From: JANOZM01 sp031429355
Lineage (GTDB): Bacteria > Pseudomonadota > Gammaproteobacteria > Burkholderiales > Burkholderiaceae_E
Assembly: GCA_031429355.1 (NCBI GenBank)
Contig: JANOZM010000004.1
Location: 372,001 to 436,000 of the forward strand
DNA: 64,000 bases
Direction of reading: 5' to 3'
A model generated the notes under the pieces. That model had not been told where the DNA came from, searched no databases, and was given only the letters and a program-made list of their open reading frames with translations. Of this stretch, positions 44,485-52,185 are shown piece after piece; position 1 is the first letter of the stretch; each line of letters starts with the position of its first letter. Both the position numbers and the translations under genes were made by a program.

Positions 44485-44516
44485 TTTGATTGTTTGATTG
44501 TTTGATTGTTTGATTC
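44485..44516. repeat. four tandem octamers TTTGATTG upstream of a gene
   Basis: Three perfect copies and one with the last base changed, ending 15 bases before the start of the 125-residue membrane protein gene. Such runs can slip and change spacing in a control region. Confidence 0.8.
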
Positions 44517-44754
44517 TATTGACCAAACCCTCTGCCCACTCTTCAAATGCGACGGACCGACAGAAATGAGGATCTTTTAAATTGAAAACTCCGACGAATT
44601 GGTAAAAACCACATGAAAATTCAAGTGATTTTTTGCAATTTGATATTCGCGGTAAAAGTTTCAAACCTTCGAACTAGTGTCAACTCGCGGCCTCTTACGA
44701 CATCGCGTTAATTTTGAATTGAAGTAATCACAGCGAGCACACGCAGAACGAGAT

Positions 44755-44925
44755 CTACTTCTTGAGCGGCTCTTGTTTTCGACCAAGATTAAGAAACCGA
44801 ATCCAAAAAACAAGCTCAAGGGAACCACCCACTACAACGAAAAAACTAGCCCAAGTCGCAGCGCCCACCGCGTAACAGCCAAGAGCAGCTAATAAGAACA
44901 AACCAGTGATTAGATGTCGTTTCAT
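44755..44925 (-). CDS. 56-residue small membrane protein
   Basis: A short frame: ATG 44925, stop 44755-44757. It has one long hydrophobic helix (residues 6-30), a second (31-46), and a basic tail (LGRKQEPLKK). GGGAATATT precedes the ATG. Coding-like sequence (MKRHLITGLFLLAALGC at the start) and position beside other small membrane genes support it; function unknown. Confidence 0.6.
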   Translation of the reverse strand: MKRHLITGLFLLAALGCYAVGAATWASFFVVVGGSLELVFWIRFLNLGRKQEPLKK

Positions 44926-44974
44926 AATATTCCCAAAGTTATCGAATTAATCATCTCGACAAGGGAGTGTCGTT

Positions 44975-45283
44975 TTATTTTTCAGATTGCGCAAGCTGTA
45001 AACCAAGCCCCGCAACGGCAACTGCAAAACCTTTACGTAGCCATGTTTGCACCGTAGGCGATTCAATCACTGATTTGCGAAATGCGTGGGCTAAGAATCC
45101 ATAAACAACAAATATGGCAAATGTAATCAGCATGAACACAGCACTGCGAACTAACAATTGGCCCAAAGGCGAAGTCGCGGTAGGGCTGACGAATTGCGGT
45201 AAAAACGCAAGAAAAAATATCGTTAACTTTGGGTTCAATATATTAAGCAAAAAGGCTTTTACAATTAAGGAACCCTTTGCAAA
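44975..45283 (-). pseudogene. 5'-truncated LysE/RhtB exporter gene
   Basis: The C-terminal half of a LysE-family amino-acid exporter: KAFLLNILNPKLTIFFLAFLPQF (residues 9-31 of the fragment), a helix pair and a short tail. A full member has about 205 residues; the first half is absent. The frame continues upstream of the apparent start (TTG 45250) to a stop at 45284-45286, that is exactly at the join with the transposase C-terminal fragment. So the gene was cut there. Confidence 0.75.
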
Positions 45284-45457
45284 CTATTGAAGCGGGTGTT
45301 CAACTTAAACTTAACCCGTTGCCCGCAGGGTGGTGGGGAATTGAGAATCATCTCGGCGATCCTACAGCGTCAAGCGATAGAGAAGATCCCGAACCATTTA
45401 GGGTTAGAAGCGCAACCGCCACCCCTATTACCAGCACGAGGACAAATGGCGTTCTAA
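45281..45457 (+). pseudogene. IS91-family transposase fragment (C terminus)
   Basis: 58 codons in frame ending at TAA 45455-45457: KLLKRVFNLNLTRCP, then GGGELRIISAILQRQAIEKI and LGLEAQPPPLLPARGQ. This is the closing part of IS91-type Y2 transposases (usual LLKRVFxIDxExCPxCGGELxIIAAI). The second cysteine of the zinc pair is changed (CPQG in place of CPxC), so it is decayed as well as truncated. Same strand and order as 43720-43857. Confidence 0.75.
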
Positions 45458-45782
45458 AGCGTCAGGTGTAAAAACCAAAGCAGTACCCAAACATTTTAGC
45501 CCAAATGTTCTGGCTGCGAAGGCGGCTAAGTGAAGTGCGAACTGGAGCCGATTGGGGTGGATTTCAGCTTAAAATCCTTATCCCCGCTCCGCGTCAAGCG
45601 CTCCAATTTTTGTTGGTCAAGTTGGGCCACCAAATTGGCGGTTGAACCTCGTGCGAAAAGCTTGCCAAAGAAATCTCGCAAAAGTTACGAAATTGATGCC
45701 CTCAATAACTTGCCGACATTCAAGGAAGATCGTTCCTTGAAAACTCGAACCCTGCCTCGATTTTTAGTGGTGGCTCCTCATC
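45458..45782. other. non-coding stretch after the transposase fragment
   Basis: No convincing gene. A 7-base inverted repeat (AACATTT / AAATGTT, 45490-45509) could be part of the IS end. A minus-strand frame of about 51 codons (45526-45681, starting TTG, RDFFGKLFARGSTANLVAQL) looks slightly coding-like but I cannot place it. Confidence 0.4.
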
Positions 45783-45811
45783 TTGACTAGTCTTGTGGTG
45801 CGATCTATTAT
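45783..45811 (+). promoter_or_regulatory. promoter of the AbrB-Doc pair
   Basis: TTGACT (45783-45788), 17-base spacer, TATTAT (45806-45811). The -10 box overlaps the palindrome TTATTACA-TC-TGTAATAA (45808-45825), so repression by the antitoxin complex is likely. ATG is at 45838 with GGAG upstream. Confidence 0.75.
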
Positions 45812-45825
45812 TACATCTGTAATAA
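45808..45825. promoter_or_regulatory. operator palindrome of the AbrB-Doc pair
   Basis: Perfect 8-base arms separated by 2 bases (TTATTACA / TGTAATAA), overlapping the -10 box. Confidence 0.78.
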
Positions 45826-45837
45826 CGGAGATCATCC

Positions 45838-46062
45838 ATGCACATGCTCAAACTTACTCAAATTGGTAATTCAGTTGGTGTCGTTTTACCCAAAGAAGCT
45901 CTAGCTCGCTTGAAAGTTGAGAAAGGAGAAACCCTGTTCTTAACAGAGACCCCTGATGGATATACCTTGACACCATACGATCCGTCGATTGATGAGGAAA
46001 TTCGAGCCGGCCGCGCGTTTATGAATGAGTTTCGCGACACCTTTCACCAACTAGCGAAATGA
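45838..46062 (+). CDS. AbrB/MazE-type antitoxin
   Basis: 74 residues: swapped-hairpin start (LKLTQIGNSVGVVLPKEALARLKV) spans about residues 4-27, with the usual GNSVGVVLPKE motif, and a C-terminal tail with an acidic/hydrophobic helix (DEEIRAGRAFMNEF). It precedes and overlaps a Doc toxin by 4 bases. ATG 45838. Confidence 0.88.
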   Translation: MHMLKLTQIGNSVGVVLPKEALARLKVEKGETLFLTETPDGYTLTPYDPSIDEEIRAGRAFMNEFRDTFHQLAK

Positions 46063-46460
46063 ACTGGCGGTGGGTATCAAAGCAGGCGTTAGTTATTCTG
46101 CATGATGAAAGCTTAGCCACCCACGGTGGAAGCACTGGGATTCGTGACAAGAATTTGCTGGAGTCAGCTTTAGCGCGACCAAGAAATTTGGTTACTTATT
46201 CGGACGCCGATTTAGCGCCTGATGTTGCGGCATTGGCAGCGGCCTATTGCGTTGGACTTGCGAAAAACCATCCTTTTGTCGATGGCAACAAACGGGTCAC
46301 ATTTCTCGCCACTGGTTTGTTTCTTTATCTTAACGGGTATCGGATTACAGCTTCACAAACCGATGCGACGTTAATTATTCTAGCCGTCGCTGCGAGCGAG
46401 CTCTCTGAGATTGAACTCGCCAAATGGCTGCGTAATCACATTGATCTGCAACAACCCTAG
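46059..46460 (+). CDS. doc: Doc-type toxin (death-on-curing, Fic fold)
   Basis: 133 residues with the Fic/Doc core HPFVDGNKRVTF (about 69-80), matching the Doc version (HxFxDGNKR), and an earlier SALARP helix (about 35-40). Doc toxins phosphorylate elongation factor EF-Tu. Paired here with an AbrB-type rather than a Phd-type antitoxin. ATG 46059. Confidence 0.9.
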   Translation: MNWRWVSKQALVILHDESLATHGGSTGIRDKNLLESALARPRNLVTYSDADLAPDVAALAAAYCVGLAKNHPFVDGNKRVTFLATGLFLYLNGYRITASQTDATLIILAVAASELSEIELAKWLRNHIDLQQP

Positions 46461-46609
46461 ATCGTCAAAACTCAAAAGGTGCCAAAGCCACGGCTTCATT
46501 TAATTCGATTTCACGGCGCTTAGTTGCCAAAAAATGAAGCTGGGCATCTTTACCGAAGCAGCGTTGACGGTTTCCCTTCTACTGTCGAGGCCGGCTGGTA
46601 CGCTAGTCG

Positions 46610-47692
46610 TTAAAACTCCTCCCCCATCTCAGCCAACTGTTGCGCTTGATTCTCTGCGACTAACGAATCAATCATGTCAGCAATATCACCGTCCATCATC
46701 ATTTGTAACTTGTACAAGGTTAAATTAATTCGATGATCCGTTACGCGGCCTTGGGGGAAGTTGTAGGTGCGAATGCGTTCGCTGCGATCGCCCGAACCAA
46801 CCAGCGAACGACGGTGCGCGGCCTCTTTCGATTCGCGCTCGCGGCGTTGTTTGTCTTCGATGCGCGAGATTAAAACCTTCATCGCTTTGTCTTTGTTTTG
46901 ATGCTGTGAGCGGCCGTCTTGGCACTCGGCCACAGTGCCAGTTGGTAGATGCGTAATGCGCACAGCCGACTCTGTTTTATTTACGTGCTGTCCACCCGCG
47001 CCTGATGCGCGATACACGTCAATACGTAATTCTGATGGGTCTATCTTAATGGCGCTTACTTCGTCTGGCTCAGCCATGATGGCGACTGTGCAAGCCGAGG
47101 TATGAATACGTCCTTGCGTCTCGGTGGTGGGTACGCGTTGTACGCGATGGCCGCCCGATTCGAACTTCATTTTGCCAAATACCTCGGCACCTTCAACACG
47201 CACGATGACTTCTTTGTAGCCACCTAAATCGGATTCACTGGCCGACATAATTTCGGTTTTCCAACCGACGCGTTCACAGTAACGCAAATACATGCGTAGT
47301 AAGTCGCCTGCAAATAAAGCCGATTCATCGCCGCCCGTACCCGCACGAATTTCTAAAAATATATTGCGATAGTCGCTGGGATCTTTGGGCAGCATTAATC
47401 GCTCAAGTAAAGCGGTCTCAGCTTGCATTCGGTTTTGCGCATCGGCTAATTCTTCAAGCGCAAATTCTTCCATGTCGGGGTCGCTCTTCATGGCATCGGC
47501 CGCTTCGGTATCGCGCTCGGCTTGGGTGAACGCAAGGAAATGCTCGTAAAGCTGAGTTAATTCAGAGTGTTGGCGCGTGAGGTCGCGAAAGCGCGTCATG
47601 TCGTTGCCAACATCGGGCGTTGCTAATTCACGATTAATTTCTTCGATTCGCTCGCCAGCCAGCACGAGCTTGTTACGCATTGATTTTTTCAT
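46610..47692 (-). CDS. prfA: peptide chain release factor 1
   Basis: Recognises UAA and UAG and triggers peptide release. 360 residues, GGQ motif GAGGQHVNKTES (about 229-240), the stop-recognition stretch RVPTTETQGRIHTS (about 183-196). It overlaps hemA by 1 base (shared base 47692), the usual hemA-prfA pair. Confidence 0.96.
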   Translation of the reverse strand: MKKSMRNKLVLAGERIEEINRELATPDVGNDMTRFRDLTRQHSELTQLYEHFLAFTQAERDTEAADAMKSDPDMEEFALEELADAQNRMQAETALLERLMLPKDPSDYRNIFLEIRAGTGGDESALFAGDLLRMYLRYCERVGWKTEIMSASESDLGGYKEVIVRVEGAEVFGKMKFESGGHRVQRVPTTETQGRIHTSACTVAIMAEPDEVSAIKIDPSELRIDVYRASGAGGQHVNKTESAVRITHLPTGTVAECQDGRSQHQNKDKAMKVLISRIEDKQRRERESKEAAHRRSLVGSGDRSERIRTYNFPQGRVTDHRINLTLYKLQMMMDGDIADMIDSLVAENQAQQLAEMGEEF

Positions 47693-49002
47693 TAAACCTT
47701 GGGGGGAAGCTTGTCGTTACTTTTTATTTCAGTGGGCAGTACGCGGTCTAGCCACTGCTGCATTTGTGCCAGTTGTTCATTGTCGTTGCCACCGTCGCGC
47801 ATCATTTGCATTGGGCCGTGCATAAACTTTGCCGTTAGGCTTTGCGCTAACTGTGCCATGACGGCATTGGCATCATCGCCACGCGCTAACGCCCGTTGGG
47901 CGCGCTCTAATTCGTGTTTGGCAATTGCGTCACCACGCTCTTGTAGTTGCTTAATGGCGGGCACCGTACGACGCGTTTGCATCCAACCCATAAACGATTG
48001 CACTTGGATTTCAATAATGGCTTCGGCTTGCGCTACAGCAGCTTGGCGCGCCGCTTTATTGGTTTGTATCAGTTGGCCCAAATCATCTACTGTGTACAGG
48101 TACACATCGGTTAGGCGTGCGACTTCGGGTTCGATATCGCGCGGCACGGCAAGATCAACCATCACAACGGGCCGACGACGGCGGGCCTTTAAAGCGCGCT
48201 CAACTAGCCCCAAGCCAATGATGGGCAAAGTGCTGGCTGTGCAAGACACTACGACATCAAACTGATCTAAAAAGGCAGGCACTTCGGACAATGCAATTGA
48301 ATGCGCGTTAAACCGTTGCGCTAATGTTTGCCCGCGTTCTAACGTGCGATTGGCAATGACCATTTGTTTTGGATGTTGAGCCGCAAAATGCGTGGCGGTT
48401 AACTCAATCATTTCGCCTGCGCCAATAAACAAAATTTTACTGTCGCGTAAATCTTCAAACACGCGTTGCGCTAAGCGAACGCTGGCGGCCGCTAACGAAA
48501 CCGATTGGCTGCCAATTTCGGTATTGGTTCGCACTTCTTTGGCCACGGAAAACGAGCGCTGAAATAATTGATGCAATTGCGTGCCTAACGCATGGGCCGA
48601 TTGCGCAGAACGCGCCGCGTCTTTCATCTGGCCTAAAATTTGGGGCTCGCCAAGCACCATCGAATCTAATCCACTGGCAACCCGAAACGCGTGGCGCACT
48701 GCTTCGTCGTTTGCACGAATATACAAATGGTTATGCAAACTATCAGGCGAAATTTGATGCTCTTGGCTTAACCACTGCGTCAGTGCTTGTTGGGTCTGTT
48801 CGATTCGGTTGGTATCGGACCCGGCCACATACAATTCGGTACGATTGCAGGTCGACAAAATTGCGCCCTCTTGCACCACACCTTTTAAACGATCACGCAA
48901 ACTTCCCAAGGCGCTTGCCAAACGTTCAGCCGGAAACGCCACCTGTTCGCGCAGTGCGAGTGGGGCGGTTTGATGATTAAGGCCAAGGGTTAACAACGTC
49001 AT
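47692..49002 (-). CDS. hemA: glutamyl-tRNA reductase
   Basis: First step of tetrapyrrole synthesis: reduces glutamyl-tRNA to glutamate-1-semialdehyde. 436 residues from ATG 49002 (starting TLLTLGLNHQTAPL, the usual family start); SxCNRTEL catalytic cysteine near 50, EPQILGQMKDA near 115-125, NADPH loop near 185-195. A longer frame to 49128 lacks family resemblance. Confidence 0.94.
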   Translation of the reverse strand: MTLLTLGLNHQTAPLALREQVAFPAERLASALGSLRDRLKGVVQEGAILSTCNRTELYVAGSDTNRIEQTQQALTQWLSQEHQISPDSLHNHLYIRANDEAVRHAFRVASGLDSMVLGEPQILGQMKDAARSAQSAHALGTQLHQLFQRSFSVAKEVRTNTEIGSQSVSLAAASVRLAQRVFEDLRDSKILFIGAGEMIELTATHFAAQHPKQMVIANRTLERGQTLAQRFNAHSIALSEVPAFLDQFDVVVSCTASTLPIIGLGLVERALKARRRRPVVMVDLAVPRDIEPEVARLTDVYLYTVDDLGQLIQTNKAARQAAVAQAEAIIEIQVQSFMGWMQTRRTVPAIKQLQERGDAIAKHELERAQRALARGDDANAVMAQLAQSLTAKFMHGPMQMMRDGGNDNEQLAQMQQWLDRVLPTEIKSNDKLPPKV

Positions 49003-49250
49003 GGGCCGAATTATAAGGAGGCCGAGCGAAATCCCATAGGGTCGAATAGGCACTTCCGTGGGGAAAACGCACAGTTTTCGTTGCAAAGTGCCTTCGACCT
49101 TGTTTAAAAAGTACTGGTTTTTCAACACGGGAATATCGAAGAGTCTCCGCGTTTGCGGTTATGATGCGACACGGAGCCGCCAACGGCATCGGCGTGGGTT
49201 CGTCCCGGATATTGGCCGTTGGAGCGTCTAAGTATTTAGGAGGGGCCGCC

Positions 49251-50315
49251 ATGGCTTCAGTATCAGTACGTCAAGTCGAAAAGACTTATAGCAAAACGAC
49301 CAAAGTGATTCACGGCATTAGTGTCGATATTGCGGACGGAGAATTTTGTGTTTTAGTCGGCCCATCGGGCTGCGGAAAATCAACCTTGTTGCGCATGATT
49401 GCAGGCCTAGAAGAAATTTCAGGTGGCGAAATTTTAATTGGTGATCGCGTTGTAAATGACGTAGCCCCAAAAGAGCGCGATATTGCGATGGTGTTTCAAA
49501 ACTACGCTTTGTACCCGCACATGACGGTGCGAGATAACATGGCGTTTTCGCTGATGTTAGCCAAACGCGAAAAATCCGAAATCGATCGACGGGTTGGCGA
49601 GGCGTCATCAATTTTGGGCTTAAACGATTATTTAGATCGCTTCCCGCGTCAATTATCAGGTGGTCAACGCCAACGCGTTGCAATGGGTCGCGCTATTGTG
49701 CGTAACCCGCAAGTGTTTTTGTTCGACGAGCCCTTGTCGAACTTAGATGCAAAATTACGGGTGCAAATGCGTACCGAAATTAAAGCTTTGCATCAACGCT
49801 TAAAAACCACTGCAATTTATGTAACGCACGATCAAATTGAAGCCATGACCATGGCCGATAAAATTGTAGTCTTGCGTGATGGCATTATTGAACAAGTCGG
49901 CGCACCGCTCGATTTATATGACAACCCCGTAAACACCTTCGTTGCGCAATTTATTGGTTCACCGTCAATGAACTTAATAAAAGGCACGGTTGCCGATGGC
50001 GCCATACAACTAGGTGAAGGCGGTAAAGTTCCCTTGCCAAATGCCTTAAAAGTTAGCGAGGGTCAGCAACTCACTTTTGGTATGCGCCCTGAGCATTTTG
50101 AAATTAGCACAGGTACGGATGGTATTGCGGCTCTAGTCCACGTGATCGAACCAACTGGCGCCGATACGCAAGTGGTGTTTAAAGTAGGCCAACAAGAGGT
50201 CGTTGTTGTGGCACGTGATCGTGTGCATTGCAAAGCTGGTGATGCAATTCGCTTAGTGCCTGATATGAAACGCGCGCACTGGTTTGATGGACAAACTGGG
50301 AAGCGGTTGGTTTAA
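49251..50315 (+). CDS. ABC transporter ATPase (UgpC/MalK type)
   Basis: 354 residues: Walker A GPSGCGKST (about 38-46), Q-loop, signature LSGGQRQRVAMGRA (about 136-149), Walker B VFLFDEPLSNLDAKLR (about 153-168), then the C-terminal regulatory fold of MalK/UgpC-type importers (sugar, glycerol-3-phosphate or similar). AGGAGG sits 7 bases before the ATG. No permease or binding protein is nearby, so this is an orphan ATPase that may serve transporters encoded elsewhere. Upstream frame to 49161 ignored. Confidence 0.9.
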   Translation: MASVSVRQVEKTYSKTTKVIHGISVDIADGEFCVLVGPSGCGKSTLLRMIAGLEEISGGEILIGDRVVNDVAPKERDIAMVFQNYALYPHMTVRDNMAFSLMLAKREKSEIDRRVGEASSILGLNDYLDRFPRQLSGGQRQRVAMGRAIVRNPQVFLFDEPLSNLDAKLRVQMRTEIKALHQRLKTTAIYVTHDQIEAMTMADKIVVLRDGIIEQVGAPLDLYDNPVNTFVAQFIGSPSMNLIKGTVADGAIQLGEGGKVPLPNALKVSEGQQLTFGMRPEHFEISTGTDGIAALVHVIEPTGADTQVVFKVGQQEVVVVARDRVHCKAGDAIRLVPDMKRAHWFDGQTGKRLV

Positions 50316-50357
50316 AAAAACCGAAGCGATTGTTGATTTTTCTTGCTAGATCTACAA

Positions 50358-50711
50358 ATGAAACCCGAAGATATTGTTCAGACACAACTTGAGGCTTACA
50401 ACGCAAAAAATATTGAAGCGTTGTTAGCCACTTACGCGCCAGATGCCGAGCATTTCGTTTTACATGGTGCATTACTGGCTAAAGGACAAGAACAATTACG
50501 CACTCGTTTTTTACAGCGCTTTGCCGAGCCTGATTTGCACGCTAAATTGTTATCTCGAACGGTCCTGGGTAATTTTGTTGTCGATCGTGAAGTTGTTACC
50601 AGAAATTTTGTCAGTGGCCGTGGTTCGGTTGAACTTCTTTGCGTCTACGAGATTGAAAATAGCTGCATTATCAGGGCTTCATTTGCATCTGGACCGGAGC
50701 AGTACGAATGA
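50358..50711 (+). CDS. SnoaL/NTF2-like protein
   Basis: 117 residues from ATG 50358 (EDIVQTQLEAYNAKNIEALLATYAPDAE spans residues 4-31), an NTF2-like cone fold of the steroid-isomerase/SnoaL type. Ligand unknown. Overlaps a following small frame by 4 bases (ATGA), so the next gene was once translationally coupled. Confidence 0.72.
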   Translation: MKPEDIVQTQLEAYNAKNIEALLATYAPDAEHFVLHGALLAKGQEQLRTRFLQRFAEPDLHAKLLSRTVLGNFVVDREVVTRNFVSGRGSVELLCVYEIENSCIIRASFASGPEQYE

Positions 50712-50869
50712 AATTAGTCGGTTCAACAGCGATAAACCTTAAGCACAAAGCGTCGTGTCATTGCGGCGCCGTTGTGCTCGAATTAGATTTACCTGATGGC
50801 TTCGTTCCAACAAATGATGGCGTAAATCATCCGGCTGATCGAGTTAAACCCGCTCCATCGCATGATTAA
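50708..50869 (+). pseudogene. GFA-family gene with an in-frame internal deletion
   Basis: A 53-residue frame that joins the start of a glutathione-dependent formaldehyde-activating (GFA) family protein (KASCHCGAVVLELDLPDGF, residues 14-32) directly to its usual end (PTNDGVNHPADRVKP, from residue 34). The middle of the protein, with the second zinc site (CDCSxCRR and CxxCG), is missing; about 80 residues are lost while the frame is kept. Read from ATG 50708 (coupled to the previous gene) to TAA 50867-50869, overlapping the next start. Confidence 0.65.
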
Positions 50870-51554
50870 CAAAATTACGAATTCGTTGTCCGAGGCGATT
50901 GGTATTGTTGCTGATGGTTCAACTGTACTAATCGGTGGCTTCGGCACCGCGGGCATCCCCAGTGTTTTAATTGACGGACTAATAGATTCTGGCGCGCGTA
51001 ATTTAACGGTCGTCAATAACAATGCGGGTAACGGTGATACGGGTTTGGCTTTACTATTAAAAGCCGGAAGGGTACGAAAAATAATTTGCAGCTTCCCACG
51101 CCAAACCGATTCATATGTATTTGATAGTTTGTATCGCGCCGGAAAAATAGAATTAGAACTAGTTCCCCAAGGAACCTTGGCCGAACGCATGCGAGCCGCT
51201 GGTGCCGGTATTGGTGGCTTTTTTGTTCGCACCGCAGCAGGTACTTTGTTGGCAGCAGGCAAAGAGACGCGTGAAATTGATGGACAACTTTATGTGTACG
51301 AATCGCCCATTCACGCAGATTTGGCGTTGATAAAAGCCGAGCAAGGTGATCGGTGGGGCAACTTAACCTATCGTAAAACAGCGCGTAATTTTGGGCCAGT
51401 GATGGCCGCCGCCGCGAAGCGAACGGTTGCTAGCGTGCATAAAGTTGTGGCGCTAGGTGAACTTGATCCAGAGCAGGTCGTAACGCCCGGGATTTTTGTG
51501 CACGCCGTCTTGCTGATTCCAAACGTAAAAACGGTTGGTGGGGGCATGAAATGA
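50862..51554 (+). CDS. 3-oxoacid CoA-transferase, alpha subunit
   Basis: Transfers CoA from succinyl-CoA to a 3-oxoacid. 230 residues with the alpha-subunit signature GGFGTAGIPSVLIDGL near residues 24-39 and GNLTYRKTARNFGPVMAAAA near the C terminus. Symbols pcaI (3-oxoadipate) and scoA (acetoacetate) both fit; nothing here decides. Overlaps the beta subunit by 4 bases. Confidence 0.92.
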   Translation: MINKITNSLSEAIGIVADGSTVLIGGFGTAGIPSVLIDGLIDSGARNLTVVNNNAGNGDTGLALLLKAGRVRKIICSFPRQTDSYVFDSLYRAGKIELELVPQGTLAERMRAAGAGIGGFFVRTAAGTLLAAGKETREIDGQLYVYESPIHADLALIKAEQGDRWGNLTYRKTARNFGPVMAAAAKRTVASVHKVVALGELDPEQVVTPGIFVHAVLLIPNVKTVGGGMK

Positions 51555-52183
51555 CCTTGTTTACTAAAGACCAAATTGCAGCTCGCATTGCGCGCGATAT
51601 TCCCGAGGGTGCTTATGTCAATTTGGGGATCGGGATGCCCACGTTGGTGGCCAACCATATTGCGCCAGATCGAGAAGTGATTTTACAAAGTGAAAATGGC
51701 ATTCTTGGTATGGGCGGCGCGCCGTCGCCCAAGTTCGAAGATTTTGATTTAATTAATGCAGGCAAGCAAGCCGTAACGATTGTTGCGGGCGGTGCCTATT
51801 TTCATTCAGCCGACAGCTTTGCCATGATGCGTGCTGGGCACATTGATATTTGTGTGTTGGGTGCGTTTCAAGTGTCTTTGCAAGGCGATATTGCCAATTG
51901 GCATGCCGCTGCAACTTTAGATAACTTAGAGTCCATTCCCGCCGTGGGTGGCGCGATGGATTTAGCGACAGGTGCTCGGCAAACATGGGTCATGATGGAC
52001 CTGTTTACTAAACAAGGTGTTAGTAAATTAGTCAAGCGCTGTACTTATGCGCTCACGGGCTTGTCTTGCGTAAAGCGTGTGTACAGCGATCACGCAATTT
52101 TTGCTATAGACGATGGTGTTGTAACTGTTTTAGAGGCTGCGCCAGGTTTTGATGCGCAGTCTTTTTTCAATTCGATAGGATAG
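51551..52183 (+). CDS. 3-oxoacid CoA-transferase, beta subunit
   Basis: 210 residues: YVNLGIGMPTLVANHI (about 22-37), the catalytic glutamate in LQSENGILGMGGAP (about 52-65), and GAFQVSLQGDIANW near 103-116. ATG 51551 overlaps the alpha stop. Pairs with the previous gene as a heterodimer; substrate acid undecided. Confidence 0.93.
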   Translation: MTLFTKDQIAARIARDIPEGAYVNLGIGMPTLVANHIAPDREVILQSENGILGMGGAPSPKFEDFDLINAGKQAVTIVAGGAYFHSADSFAMMRAGHIDICVLGAFQVSLQGDIANWHAAATLDNLESIPAVGGAMDLATGARQTWVMMDLFTKQGVSKLVKRCTYALTGLSCVKRVYSDHAIFAIDDGVVTVLEAAPGFDAQSFFNSIG

Positions 52184-52185
52184 AA

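Noticed and set aside
44479..44664. Minus-strand frame overlapping the octamer run
   Set aside because: Composition is dominated by the repeat and there is no family or ribosome-site support.
45277..45471. Plus-strand 64-codon frame with an apparent start at 45277
   Set aside because: A different frame of the same strand (45281-45457) gives a clear transposase C terminus; the 64-codon frame is its shadow.
45530..45790. Plus-strand 86-codon frame in the post-transposase gap
   Set aside because: No recognisable motif and it runs into the AbrB-Doc promoter region; not supported as a gene.
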